This document shows, one piece after another, positions 1-8,456 of a stretch of DNA of 32,536 nt. The notes below the pieces were generated by a model, which did not search any database, had not been told where the DNA came from, and saw nothing but the letters and a program-made list of their open reading frames with translations. The DNA comes from an uncultured Muribaculaceae bacterium (GTDB lineage Bacteria > Bacteroidota > Bacteroidia > Bacteroidales > Muribaculaceae), in contig CAJTKG010000030.1 of assembly GCA_910576935.1 (NCBI GenBank), forward strand, positions 1 to 32,536, read 5' to 3'. Every line of letters begins with the position of its first letter. The stretch's first letter is position 1. The position numbers and the translations under genes are program-made.

Positions 1-80
1 ACATTTACGCTAACAACGTAGAGAGAACACGCGAACTTTTGGCGGGAAATGAAGCTGTAAGGTTTGACCTGAATGTCTGA
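1..80 (+). CDS. C-terminal fragment of an unidentified protein (partial, cut by window edge)
   Basis: Reading from base 3, an open frame runs 25 codons to a TGA at 78-80, and the other two forward frames hit stops within 21 bases. The peptide is charged and helical-looking, ending in RFDLNV. A hairpin terminator follows about 40 bp downstream, which fits the end of a real gene. There is too little sequence to name a family, so I give no function. Confidence 0.5.
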   Translation, partial: IYANNVERTRELLAGNEAVRFDLNV

Positions 81-116
81 GGCAAGAGCGACGACAGAAG
101 CCGGAGAACAAAAGCA

Positions 117-160
117 AAGCCGATTTTAAGCCTGTTTAAGCGGCTTGAAATCGGCTTTTA
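117..160 (+). terminator. Rho-independent terminator of the upstream partial gene
   Basis: A 14-bp stem (117-130 with 144-157, one G-U pair) encloses a 13-nt loop and is followed by a short T-rich end. It lies between the stop at 80 and the promoter of the next operon. Confidence 0.75.
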
Positions 161-247
161 ACTGGTGTTTAAGCGGTCGAAAGAGCAAGAGAAAAAAGGA
201 AGCGAAAAAAGAGAAGATTTGCTCGTTTCGTTTTTGAAAGTTGCACG

Positions 248-279
248 TTTCGTTTTTGCGATTATAAATACTAAATTTG
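248..279 (+). promoter_or_regulatory. Bacteroidota-type promoter of the lipoprotein-DUF5723 operon
   Basis: A perfect TAnnTTTG -7 box (TAAATTTG, 272-279) has TTTC at 248-251 with a 20-nt gap as the -33 element. The predicted transcript has a leader of about 95 nt before the ATG at 382. Confidence 0.6.
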
Positions 280-381
280 CAGCAATAAACTTTCTCTGCT
301 CACACACAACTCTCTCCAACGGGTAATTTATTAGCTACAAACTAATTTTATTATAAAAACACAGTAAAAACCATTTAATTC

Positions 382-2100
382 ATGAGAGTCAGTAAGCTGG
401 TATCGGCGACGATGCTTCTCGGCATTGCGGCGATGAGTTCTTGTATTGACAGCGACTATGATCTGTCGGACATTGATTCGACTGTTCGCGTTGACGTCAA
501 TGATCTTGTGTTGCCTGTCAATCTTGACGACATCACTCTAAAAAGTATTTTCAACATCAAAGAAGGCGACCGGGTGCAGGTTGTCAACGGCCAATATGCT
601 TTCATAGAAGATGGCAGTTTCACTTCCGATGAAATTAAAATCAATAAAGTCAAAATAGAAGCGCCTTATATAAAACCTGCCATCCATGAGATCAATACCG
701 GACTAACCGCCGATATGGCCACTTTACCCGATGCGACAATATCGCTCGATATTCCCGAGAGCAAATCAGATTTCTCGACAACTTCTGACCATGTGAGTGA
801 TTTTATTGTGTCGGTTGACAATGCCAAGGTCGATTGCGATGTGACGATTTCACTTACAATTGACGAATTTGCCGGTAAGATTGAGTCGTTTGATGTCGAA
901 TATATCAATCTGCAGCTGCCGGCAGGACTCGATGTCATACCTGAGACAGGCACTTTCGATAAGAAAACCGGTATATTGACGGCTACAAATGTCAAATCGT
1001 CAGGCAATATAGCCTCGATAAAATTAAAAGTCACCGATATAGATTTCAACAGTGCAGGCGTAGATTTTGACGTTGATAAACGGTTGGTGACGTTTGCAGG
1101 TTTTTATGCCGTAAAATCGGGTCGCATCGTATTTTCAACCCGCAAAGTCACAGGTACCGTGCCGTCTGCTGTAACACTCGCAATAAGATATGAAATGTCG
1201 GAAGTCGATGTCAAAGCTTTCACCGGTGAAGTGCGTTATGATGTCGAAGGCACGGAAATATCCGATGTAAACCTCAACGATCTGCCCGATATCCTCTCGC
1301 AGGAAGGTACAAATATCACCATCGTCAATCCGCAGATTTATCTGAATATCACCAATCCGCTCAGTATCTATGGCGTCAGAGCCCGTACAGGTCTGATGAT
1401 TACCTCTCACAGCAAAGACAACGTCTCGAAAGATTACAGCCTCGATGATTCATACTTCAATATACCGGGCTCGGCCTCATCGCAGTTCTATCTTTCGCCC
1501 GAGGCTGTCAGCAGCTATTATCCCGGCTACACCAACCCCGAGCACGTAGCTTTCACTTCGCTCTCTAAAGTACTCAGCGGCGACGGACTACCGTCGAGTC
1601 TGAGCATCAATCTCGTCGATCCCGGCATGCCGGTTCAGCGGGTCAAAGATTTCTCGCTTGGCGTCAATCTCGGTAAAGTCGAGGGGCAATATACGTTCTA
1701 TGCTCCTCTCGCTCTCGGTTCAGACTCACAGATTGTATACTCTGAGACTGAAGACGGTTGGAGCAGCGAAGATCTCGACCATGTTACTATCGAGACACTT
1801 ACGGTTACGGCATTGGCCACTTCCGATCTGCCTCTCGGCGTTGATGTCACCGCATATCCCATTGACGTCAACGGCAACCGCATCGGCAATGTCTCGGTCG
1901 AGGGTGCTCATGTCTCAGCCATGGCAAAAGATCAGCCCGTTGAAATCAGAATCACCGGCACGATCACTAAACTTGACGGCATCTGCTATACAGCAACAAT
2001 AAAGGCTGACGATACCAAAGAGACCCTGCAGCCCGAAATGAATATCAAATTCTCAAACATCAGAGCCAAAGCAAAAGGCTATTATCAGAAAGAACTTTAA
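382..2100 (+). CDS. Predicted outer-membrane lipoprotein, Bacteroidales-specific
   Basis: This 572-residue protein starts with a type II signal peptide: basic MRVSK, a hydrophobic stretch, then lipobox MSSC with the lipidated Cys at 21. The mature protein opens with an acidic stretch (DSDYDLSD), which is compatible with lipoprotein export to the surface in Bacteroidota. The rest looks like all-beta sequence with several Ig-like or sandwich segments, and I see no enzyme motif. The gene is first of a two-gene operon: its TAA lies 15 bp before the DUF5723 beta-barrel gene. The pairing suggests a partner or assembly role for the barrel, which is inference. I recognise similar long beta-rich lipoproteins next to DUF5723 genes in other Bacteroidales but know no experimental function. 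Confidence 0.8.
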   Translation: MRVSKLVSATMLLGIAAMSSCIDSDYDLSDIDSTVRVDVNDLVLPVNLDDITLKSIFNIKEGDRVQVVNGQYAFIEDGSFTSDEIKINKVKIEAPYIKPAIHEINTGLTADMATLPDATISLDIPESKSDFSTTSDHVSDFIVSVDNAKVDCDVTISLTIDEFAGKIESFDVEYINLQLPAGLDVIPETGTFDKKTGILTATNVKSSGNIASIKLKVTDIDFNSAGVDFDVDKRLVTFAGFYAVKSGRIVFSTRKVTGTVPSAVTLAIRYEMSEVDVKAFTGEVRYDVEGTEISDVNLNDLPDILSQEGTNITIVNPQIYLNITNPLSIYGVRARTGLMITSHSKDNVSKDYSLDDSYFNIPGSASSQFYLSPEAVSSYYPGYTNPEHVAFTSLSKVLSGDGLPSSLSINLVDPGMPVQRVKDFSLGVNLGKVEGQYTFYAPLALGSDSQIVYSETEDGWSSEDLDHVTIETLTVTALATSDLPLGVDVTAYPIDVNGNRIGNVSVEGAHVSAMAKDQPVEIRITGTITKLDGICYTATIKADDTKETLQPEMNIKFSNIRAKAKGYYQKEL

Positions 2101-2115
2101 ACCTTCATCACAGTA

Positions 2116-3492
2116 ATGAAAACTTCAATTAAGACGATATTGGCTCTCACGGCTCTTGCCGTAGCACCTGTTGCCGCCATGGCTCAGAATACACAGTCGG
2201 GATATTTTGTCGACGACTACACCTACCGCTTTCAGATGAACCCGGCTATGGGCAACAGCAAAAACTTTATCGGCATGCCTGCCCTGTCGAATGTAAATGT
2301 CGGGTTTGGCGGCAATCTCCATCTCAATAGTGTCCTCTATAATGTTAACGGACGCACAACGACATTCCTCAATCCGGGCATAAGTGTGGCCGAGGCTATG
2401 AGCGGTTTCAGCGATGTAAACAAAATCGGCACCGACATCAAACTCAATGTCCTTTCTGCCGGCTTCAAGGCTTTCGGCGGTTACAACACTATCAGCATCA
2501 ATGCCCGTGCCTCTGTTAACGCCTCGCTGCCCAAATCGATATTCTCGCTTCTCAAAGAGGGTGTGTCAAACAGCATATACGACATCAAAGATGTCAGAGC
2601 CAACGCCATAGGTTACGCCGAACTGTCATTCGGCCATTCGCGTGACATCAACAGACACTGGCGTGTCGGTGCAAATGTCAAACTGCTTGTCGGAGCAGGC
2701 AGTATGTCGGCTGACCTCAGCGATGCATATCTCGAGCTCGGCGCCGACAACTGGCGCGTTGTATCTGACGGTCAGCTGCGGTCGAGTGTCAAAGGCTTGA
2801 CATACAAACACGACATCAACAAACATACCGGCCACGAGTATGTCAGCGGCATCGATGTCGACGGTGCGGGAGTAAACGGCTACGGTCTTGCTCTCGATCT
2901 GGGTGCTGTCTATAAGGCGCAGTTTCTAAAAGGCCTGACTCTCTCGGCATCACTTCTCGACTTTGGCTTCATCAGTTGGAAAAACGATATGCTCGCGTCG
3001 ACAAACGGCCGTCAGGAGTTCAACACCGACCGCTATACGTTCAACGCCGACGATGACGCACCAAATAGCTTTGAAAACGAATGGGACAAGATCAGAGACG
3101 ACTTTTCGGCAATCTATGAGCTCAACGACATGGGTGATGCCGGCGGCCGTTCACAGATGCTTCATGCCACATTCAATATCGGCGCACAATATGAATTTCC
3201 GATTTACCGCAAACTGACATTCGGCCTCCTGAATACCACCCGTCTTGCCGGAGAGTTCACCACAACAGACTTTCGAGTGTCGGCTAATGTCGCACCCTGC
3301 AAGATATTCTCTTGCGGAGCAAATATCGGCGGTGGAACATACGGCTTTAACTTCGGTTGGCTGATGAACCTCCACGTTACCGGCTTCAATCTCTTCCTCG
3401 GCATGGACCACACACCGGGCAAACTTGCCAAACAAGGTGTGCCACTCTCAAGCAACGGTTCCGTCAACCTCGGCATGAACTTCCTGTTCTGA
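2116..3492 (+). CDS. DUF5723-family outer-membrane beta-barrel protein
   Basis: The 458-residue product has a type I signal peptide (hydrophobic core, then AMA-Q near residue 23). The mature start contains the family hallmark of an aromatic/MNPA segment (FQMNPAMG), as in the DUF5723 family and related PorV/FadL-like barrels. Alternating polar and hydrophobic strands fill the rest, and the chain ends in phenylalanine (NFLF), the usual signal for BAM-dependent insertion. It lies 15 bp behind the lipoprotein gene and ahead of a strong terminator, so the two probably form one transcript. The family has no established substrate, so a transport or surface-structure role is inference. Confidence 0.85.
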   Translation: MKTSIKTILALTALAVAPVAAMAQNTQSGYFVDDYTYRFQMNPAMGNSKNFIGMPALSNVNVGFGGNLHLNSVLYNVNGRTTTFLNPGISVAEAMSGFSDVNKIGTDIKLNVLSAGFKAFGGYNTISINARASVNASLPKSIFSLLKEGVSNSIYDIKDVRANAIGYAELSFGHSRDINRHWRVGANVKLLVGAGSMSADLSDAYLELGADNWRVVSDGQLRSSVKGLTYKHDINKHTGHEYVSGIDVDGAGVNGYGLALDLGAVYKAQFLKGLTLSASLLDFGFISWKNDMLASTNGRQEFNTDRYTFNADDDAPNSFENEWDKIRDDFSAIYELNDMGDAGGRSQMLHATFNIGAQYEFPIYRKLTFGLLNTTRLAGEFTTTDFRVSANVAPCKIFSCGANIGGGTYGFNFGWLMNLHVTGFNLFLGMDHTPGKLAKQGVPLSSNGSVNLGMNFLF

Positions 3493-3514
3493 CCTGTAAG
3501 AACATAAAATCTTA

Positions 3515-3554
3515 AACAGGCGCGGCCTCCTGCAAGGCCGCGCCTGTTGTTTTG
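3515..3554 (+). terminator. Strong intrinsic terminator after the DUF5723 gene
   Basis: A perfect 13-bp GC-rich stem (3515-3527 with 3536-3548) with an 8-nt loop is followed by GTTTT. It closes the lipoprotein-barrel operon. It also shows that the in-frame extension upstream of panC is not coding. Confidence 0.92.
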
Positions 3555-3653
3555 ACAATGGATAAAAGACATTATGGAATGAGAGCTTCACCCTCACATC
3601 ATCTGACAGTCACATATAAAAAACGACATAAACTTAAAACATACATTGAAAAT

Positions 3654-3686
3654 ATTGGGAGGCTATCAAATAAATCGCTAATTTTG
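3654..3686 (+). promoter_or_regulatory. panCp: Promoter of the panC-panD transcript
   Basis: The -7 box TAATTTTG (3679-3686) matches TAnnTTTG. ATTG at 3654-3657, 21 nt upstream, serves as the -33 element. The expected start site lies only about 20 nt before the panC ATG at 3711, which decides that start. Confidence 0.7.
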
Positions 3687-3710
3687 CACCTCGAAATCAG
3701 TTCAACAATA

Positions 3711-4550
3711 ATGGAAATTATCAGAACAATCGAGCTTTTGCGCAAGCGTGTCGCCGACGCGAAAGCAGTCAACAAGACAATCGGCCTTGTGCCGACAATG
3801 GGTGCCTTGCACGACGGTCACTTGTCGCTGATTGAACGCGCCCGCAAAGAGTGTGATGTCGTCGTAGTCAGCGATTTTGTTAACCCTACGCAGTTTAACA
3901 ATCCCGACGACCTCAAGACATATCCGCGCACCGAGGCAGCCGATTGTAGTAAGATGGAGGCCGCCGGAGTCGACTATGCCTTCATTCCTTCGGTCGAAGA
4001 GATATATCCCGAACCTGATACCCGCGTTTTCGACCTCGGACCTGTAGCCGACGTGATGGAGGGCGCCATGCGTCCGGGGCATTTCAACGGCGTCGCTCAG
4101 ATAGTCAGCAAGCTCTTTGCCATCGTGACCCCCGACAAGGCTTATTTCGGAGAAAAAGATTTCCAGCAGATCGCAGTTATACGACGCATGGTTGAGATTG
4201 AAGGCTTTGACATTGATATCGTTGACTGTCCCATAAAACGAGAGAACGACGGCTTGGCTTTGAGCTCGCGCAATGTGCGTCTATCGCCCCAAGCCCGTGC
4301 TATTGCTCCCGGAATAAACCGCGCTCTGCGAGCCTCGCTCGATTTCGCTCGTACGCACTCAGTGGTTGAGACCCGCGACTTCGTTGTCGAAACAATCAAC
4401 GGCGAAGGCATGGACACAGAATATTATGAAATTGTCGACGCCCGCACAATGCAACCGGTCGCCGAATGGTCAGAGACTGATTGTGCCGTAGGCTGCGTCA
4501 CAGTCTATTGCGGCGGTGTGCGTCTTATCGACAATATTAAATATCAGTAA
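3711..4550 (+). CDS. panC: Pantothenate synthetase (pantoate-beta-alanine ligase)
   Basis: PanC condenses D-pantoate with beta-alanine using ATP, through a pantoyl-adenylate, to make pantothenate for coenzyme A. It is a cytoplasmic class I aminoacyl-tRNA-synthetase-like ligase. The 279 residues match the family length. Visible motifs are VPTMGALHDGH (27-37, the HIGH-type ATP site), FVNPTQF, GPVADVMEGAMRPGHFNGV, KAYFGEKDFQQ and RENDGLALSSRN, the KMSKS-like loop. The frame stays open upstream to 3552, but that extension crosses a terminator and the promoter and would add about 53 unrelated residues, so I use the ATG at 3711. panD begins one base after the stop, which puts both late steps of the pathway on one mRNA. 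Confidence 0.96.
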   Translation: MEIIRTIELLRKRVADAKAVNKTIGLVPTMGALHDGHLSLIERARKECDVVVVSDFVNPTQFNNPDDLKTYPRTEAADCSKMEAAGVDYAFIPSVEEIYPEPDTRVFDLGPVADVMEGAMRPGHFNGVAQIVSKLFAIVTPDKAYFGEKDFQQIAVIRRMVEIEGFDIDIVDCPIKRENDGLALSSRNVRLSPQARAIAPGINRALRASLDFARTHSVVETRDFVVETINGEGMDTEYYEIVDARTMQPVAEWSETDCAVGCVTVYCGGVRLIDNIKYQ

Positions 4551-4551
4551 A

Positions 4552-4905
4552 ATGAACGTTGAAGTACTGAAATCAAAAATCCACCGCGTGACCGTCACCG
4601 AGGCCAACCTCGATTATATCGGCAGCATCACCATAGATGAAGATCTAATGGATGCCGCAGGCATAATAGCCGGCGAACGCGTCTATATCGTCGACAACAA
4701 CAACGGTTCGCGCCTCGATACCTACACTATCCCTGGTCGCCGCGGCAGCGGTGTCATCTGCCTCAACGGTGCCGCAGCCCGTTTGGTGCAGCCTGGTGAC
4801 ATCGTCATCATCATGAGCTACGCGTCGATGCCACTTGAAGAGGCACGCACGTTCAAGCCATCAGTCATATTCCCCGACACGGCGACAAACCGTTTGGTGA
4901 AATGA
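4552..4905 (+). CDS. panD: Aspartate 1-decarboxylase proenzyme
   Basis: PanD decarboxylates L-aspartate to beta-alanine, the second substrate of PanC. It is made as a proenzyme that cleaves itself between Gly24 and Ser25 to create the pyruvoyl cofactor on the beta fragment. The sequence shows this site as YIGSITID (22-29), with the catalytic lysine in LKSKIHRV (6-13) and the downstream GERVYIVDNNNGSR and NGAAARL segments. The length of 117 residues is normal. The start at 4552 lies one base after the panC stop, so the two are translationally close and give balanced supply of enzyme and substrate. An upstream in-frame start at 4516 inside panC is unlikely. Confidence 0.96.
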   Translation: MNVEVLKSKIHRVTVTEANLDYIGSITIDEDLMDAAGIIAGERVYIVDNNNGSRLDTYTIPGRRGSGVICLNGAAARLVQPGDIVIIMSYASMPLEEARTFKPSVIFPDTATNRLVK

Positions 4906-4958
4906 CTCGTCTAATATATTACATTGTATAAACCCCAATTCACGACAATAACACATAT

Positions 4959-6296
4959 ATGTTTGAGAAACTAAGTGACAGACTTGAGAGAAGTTTCAAA
5001 CTTCTGAAAGGTCAGGGACGAATTACCGAAATCAACGTCGCCGAAACACTTAAAGACGTGCGTCGCGCACTTATAGATGCCGATGTCAATTATAAAGTAG
5101 CCAAGACGTTTACCGACACCGTCAAACAAAAGGCTTTAGGCCAAAACGTTATCAACGCAATCAAACCCGGCGAACTGATGGTTAAGATTGTCCACGACGA
5201 GCTCACAACACTCATGGGCGGCGACGTCGTGCCTCTAAGTCTCTCGGGCAAGCCTGCCGTTATCCTCATGTCGGGTCTGCAGGGCTCAGGTAAGACAACA
5301 TTCTCCGGCAAACTTGCCAAGAAACTCAAAAGCGAGAAAGCCATGCGCCCTCTACTCGTTGCCTGCGACGTCTATCGTCCTGCCGCTATTGATCAGCTTA
5401 AAGTGCTCGGCACTTCGATTGACGTACCTGTCTACAGTGAGGAAGGCTCGAAGAAGCCGGTAGAGATCGCCCGCAATGCCATTGCTTACGCCAAAGAGCA
5501 TCATCACGACCTCGTTATCGTCGATACCGCCGGCCGTCTTGCCGTCGACGAGGAAATGATGAACGAAATAGAAGCTCTCAAAAATGCGGTCACCCCGACC
5601 GAGATACTCTTTGTTGTCGACGCCATGACAGGTCAGGATGCTGTCAACACAGCCAAGGCCTTTAACGAACGCCTTGACTTCAACGGTGTTGTCCTTACCA
5701 AGCTCGACGGCGATACACGCGGCGGTGCTGCCCTTTCGATTCGCAGTGTCGTTGAGAAGCCTATCAAGTTTGTAGGTACGGGTGAAGGGCTTGACGGCAT
5801 CGATGCCTTCTATCCGTCGCGTATGGCAGACCGCATCCTCGGCATGGGCGATATAGTCTCACTCGTCGAAAAAGCCCAGCAACAGTACGATGAGAAAGAA
5901 GCCGCCGAAATTGCTGCCAAACTGCGTAAAAACCAGTTCACGTTTAACGACTTTCTCAAACAGATACAGCAGATCAAGAAGATGGGTAACATCAAGGATC
6001 TCGCCTCGATGATACCCGGTGTCGGCAAAGCTATCCGTGACGTCGACATCGACAACGACGCCTTCAAAGGCATCGAGGCGATTATCATGTCGATGACACC
6101 TGCTGAACGCGAACACCCTGAGATTATCAACGGCAGCCGCCGCCAGCGCATCGCCAAAGGTTCCGGCACGACACTTCAGGACGTCAACCGTCTGCTTAAA
6201 CAGTTCGAAGACATGCGCAAGATGATGCGTGCAGCTACATCGATGCGCAATCCCATGAAGATGATGCAGCAGATGCGTCGCATGAAAAAGAAATAA
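4959..6296 (+). CDS. ffh: Signal recognition particle protein Ffh/SRP54
   Basis: Ffh binds 4.5S RNA and signal peptides of nascent membrane proteins and delivers ribosomes to FtsY through paired GTPases. The 445 residues show an N domain (1-85); a G domain with P-loop GLQGSGKTT (106-114), DTAGR (189-193) and TKLDGD (247-252); and a methionine-rich M domain (about 325-445) ending in a basic KKMKK-like tail that contacts RNA and signal sequence. The start ATG is 53 bp after panD. No convincing TAnnTTTG box lies in that gap, so it may be read from the pan promoter. folD follows 29 bp downstream on the same strand. Confidence 0.97.
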   Translation: MFEKLSDRLERSFKLLKGQGRITEINVAETLKDVRRALIDADVNYKVAKTFTDTVKQKALGQNVINAIKPGELMVKIVHDELTTLMGGDVVPLSLSGKPAVILMSGLQGSGKTTFSGKLAKKLKSEKAMRPLLVACDVYRPAAIDQLKVLGTSIDVPVYSEEGSKKPVEIARNAIAYAKEHHHDLVIVDTAGRLAVDEEMMNEIEALKNAVTPTEILFVVDAMTGQDAVNTAKAFNERLDFNGVVLTKLDGDTRGGAALSIRSVVEKPIKFVGTGEGLDGIDAFYPSRMADRILGMGDIVSLVEKAQQQYDEKEAAEIAAKLRKNQFTFNDFLKQIQQIKKMGNIKDLASMIPGVGKAIRDVDIDNDAFKGIEAIIMSMTPAEREHPEIINGSRRQRIAKGSGTTLQDVNRLLKQFEDMRKMMRAATSMRNPMKMMQQMRRMKKK

Positions 6297-6325
6297 TAAC
6301 ACATTCAACATATCACACAAAACCA

Positions 6326-7204
6326 ATGGAACTTATCGACGGTAAAAAGACAGCGGCTGAGATTAAAGCCGAAATCGCGGCCACTGTGGCCGATATAGTT
6401 GCCAAAGGCGGCAAACGCCCCCACCTCGCGGCAATACTCGTCGGCCACGACGGCGGCAGCGAGACATATGTGGCTCATAAGGTCAAGGCCTGTGGTGAGT
6501 GCGGGTTTACTTCGTCGCTCATAAGATTTGAAGACGACATCACAGAAGAACGTCTTCTCGAAGAGGTCAGACGACTTAATGAAGACACCGATGTAGACGG
6601 CTTCATAGTCCAGCTCCCTCTTCCGCGCCATATCGACGAACAGCGCGTTATCGAGGCCGTTGATCCTGAAAAAGACGTCGACGGTTTCCATCCTGTCAAT
6701 GTCGGACGCCTCTCGATCGGCCTTCCGGGTTTTCGCTCTGCTACTCCGGCCGGCATAATCGAACTTCTGAGCCGTTACAAGATCGAGACACGCGGACGTC
6801 ATTGTGTGATAATCGGTCGAAGCAACATTGTCGGCAAGCCTCTTGCGTCGCTGATGTTACAGAAAGCACCTGTCGGAGATGCCACGGTTACCGTCTGCCA
6901 TAGCGCCACAAAAAATCTGAAAGAAATAACATCTCAGGCCGATATTCTCATCGCGGCTCTCGGCCGCCCGGGGTTCGTTACCGCCGATATGGTAAAAGAC
7001 GGCGCTGTTGTCATCGATGTGGGCACCACCCGCGTAGCAGACTCCACCAAGAAAAGCGGTTGGCGTCTCAGCGGTGATGTCGACTTCGCCGAAGTGGCTC
7101 CAAAATGTTCATTTATCACCCCGGTGCCCGGTGGAGTGGGGCCCATGACGATCGTCTCGCTGATGCTAAACACTCTTGAGGCCGCCCGTCGCAGAGTCCG
7201 CTAA
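6326..7204 (+). CDS. folD: Bifunctional methylenetetrahydrofolate dehydrogenase/cyclohydrolase
   Basis: FolD oxidises 5,10-methylene-THF to methenyl-THF with NADP+ and hydrolyses it to 10-formyl-THF, feeding purine and formyl-Met synthesis in the cytoplasm. The 292-residue protein has the catalytic YVAHK motif (Tyr48, Lys52), QLPLP (96-100), KDVDGFHPVN (116-125), the dinucleotide-binding GRSNIVGKP (164-172) and the signature PGGVGPMT (268-275). These cover both family signatures in order, so it looks intact. It lies 29 bp after ffh and 15 bp before a CapA-like gene, consistent with one housekeeping transcript. Confidence 0.97.
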   Translation: MELIDGKKTAAEIKAEIAATVADIVAKGGKRPHLAAILVGHDGGSETYVAHKVKACGECGFTSSLIRFEDDITEERLLEEVRRLNEDTDVDGFIVQLPLPRHIDEQRVIEAVDPEKDVDGFHPVNVGRLSIGLPGFRSATPAGIIELLSRYKIETRGRHCVIIGRSNIVGKPLASLMLQKAPVGDATVTVCHSATKNLKEITSQADILIAALGRPGFVTADMVKDGAVVIDVGTTRVADSTKKSGWRLSGDVDFAEVAPKCSFITPVPGGVGPMTIVSLMLNTLEAARRRVR

Positions 7205-7219
7205 CCGCTTCCGACGGTT

Positions 7220-8275
7220 ATGGTACTCGTTCCGGTCTTAATATCGCTTTTCAATATCATTTTCGGCCTTCCCGAGGCCGAGATTGTCTTTGTCGGCGAT
7301 GCCATGCAGCACAATGCCCAGCTTGACGCTGCCCGGCATCGCGACGGCACTTTCGACTACAGCGGCTGTTTCGCCTCGATAGAGCCTTTTGTCAAAGCCG
7401 CCGACTATGCCGTTGTCAACCTCGAGACACCCGTAGGTCCGGCTCCATGGACCGGCTATCCGTGTTTCAATGCACCCTTTGAATTTGCCGATGCCCTCGC
7501 CGACGCCGGATTCTCTTTGATGCTCACAGCAAACAATCACACCCTCGACAGGCGTGACAAAGGCCTCCGTGCGACTCTCGACCATCTTGATTCCCGCGGC
7601 ATAGCCCACACAGGCACCTACCGTAACGCCGCCGAACGCGACTCGCTTGTGCCGCTTGTCAAAGATATCAACGGTTTTAAGGTCGCGTTCCTTAATTACA
7701 CATATGGCACTAATGGTATATCCGCCTCACAGGGTACTGTCGTCGATTATATCGACCGCGACCTGATCAAGCGTGACATAGCTCTGGCACGCGTCCGTGG
7801 CGCCGAGATCGTCACGGTTGCCGTTCACTGGGGTGATGAGTACAAGTTGCTGCCTAACAGCTCCCAACAGGCGCTCGCCGATTTCCTCGTCGACAATGGT
7901 GTCGACCTTGTCATTGGCGGCCATCCCCATGTGATACAGCCATTCGAGATGCGCGTCCGTCCCGACGGCACCAAGGCCTTGGTTGTCTATTCATTAGGCA
8001 ATTTCATCTCCAACATGAAAACCCGTGACACTCGCGGCGGAGCAGCCGTGAGCGTTACCATAGAACGTGACCGTCAGGGATGTGCACGCGTTGCCGACGC
8101 CTCCTACAGGCTCGTTTTTACGGTTCCGCCCGATGGCGACAATCATAACTTCAGGCTCGCCGATGAGACAGAGTCTCTGCCGGTACTGTGGCATACTCGC
8201 CGCGAAGCTTTCATAAAAGCCGCGACCGACATCTTCGATGCCCACAACAAAAACGTCCCGCATCGTTTCTTCTGA
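7220..8275 (+). CDS. CapA-family metallophosphatase-like protein
   Basis: The 351-residue protein belongs to the PGA_cap (CapA/PgsA) family, a calcineurin-like metallophosphoesterase fold. It starts with a short hydrophobic segment (1-18) that could be a signal peptide or anchor. Fold motifs appear in order: FVGDAM (24-29), VVNLETPVG (65-73), TANNHTLDR (103-111), AVHWGDEY (201-208) and IGGHPHVIQ (232-240), which supply the Asp, Asn and His metal ligands. Family founders act in poly-gamma-glutamate capsule synthesis, but no other pgs/cap genes are nearby, so that role should not be transferred. Alternatives are a periplasmic phosphoesterase or a peptidoglycan-linked function. It is 15 bp from folD, and I see no clear terminator after it. 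Confidence 0.85.
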   Translation: MVLVPVLISLFNIIFGLPEAEIVFVGDAMQHNAQLDAARHRDGTFDYSGCFASIEPFVKAADYAVVNLETPVGPAPWTGYPCFNAPFEFADALADAGFSLMLTANNHTLDRRDKGLRATLDHLDSRGIAHTGTYRNAAERDSLVPLVKDINGFKVAFLNYTYGTNGISASQGTVVDYIDRDLIKRDIALARVRGAEIVTVAVHWGDEYKLLPNSSQQALADFLVDNGVDLVIGGHPHVIQPFEMRVRPDGTKALVVYSLGNFISNMKTRDTRGGAAVSVTIERDRQGCARVADASYRLVFTVPPDGDNHNFRLADETESLPVLWHTRREAFIKAATDIFDAHNKNVPHRFF

Positions 8276-8321
8276 TATAGTAAACGGTATAAATCATGCT
8301 ATCTGCGTGGCGTGGAAATTT

Positions 8322-8352
8322 TTTGCATGTAAAGGAAAAAGTGCTACCTTTG
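8322..8352 (+). promoter_or_regulatory. Promoter of the thiamine uptake operon
   Basis: TTTG at 8322-8325 and TACCTTTG at 8345-8352 are separated by 19 nt, a full match to the Bacteroidota -33/-7 consensus. Transcription would start about 10 nt before the riboswitch. Confidence 0.8.
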
Positions 8353-8365
8353 CGACGATAAAATA

Positions 8366-8452
8366 TTATTGGGGGTGCGACGCCGCTAATGTGCGTAGCT
8401 GAGATCATACCCTTTGAACCTGAACCGGTTAGTACCGGCGTAGTGAAAATAA
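8366..8452 (+). promoter_or_regulatory. TPP (THI-element) riboswitch
   Basis: The conserved thiamine pyrophosphate aptamer is evident: GGGGTGC at 8372-8378, CTGAGA at 8399-8404, ACCCTTTGAACCTGA at 8409-8423, a CCGGTTAGTACCGG hairpin (8425-8438) and GTAGTGA closing the core. P1 can form between 8366-8370 and 8448-8452. The ATG of the receptor gene is at 8457, only 4 nt beyond P1, and no terminator hairpin intervenes. Control is therefore probably translational: TPP binding would hide the initiation region in P1. The aptamer identity is direct; the mechanism is inference. Confidence 0.96.
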
Positions 8453-8456
8453 ACAT

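Noticed and set aside
3552..3710. In-frame N-terminal extension of PanC
   Set aside because: It overlaps the terminator and the panC promoter, and the extra residues do not resemble the family; the ATG at 3711 gives the normal length.
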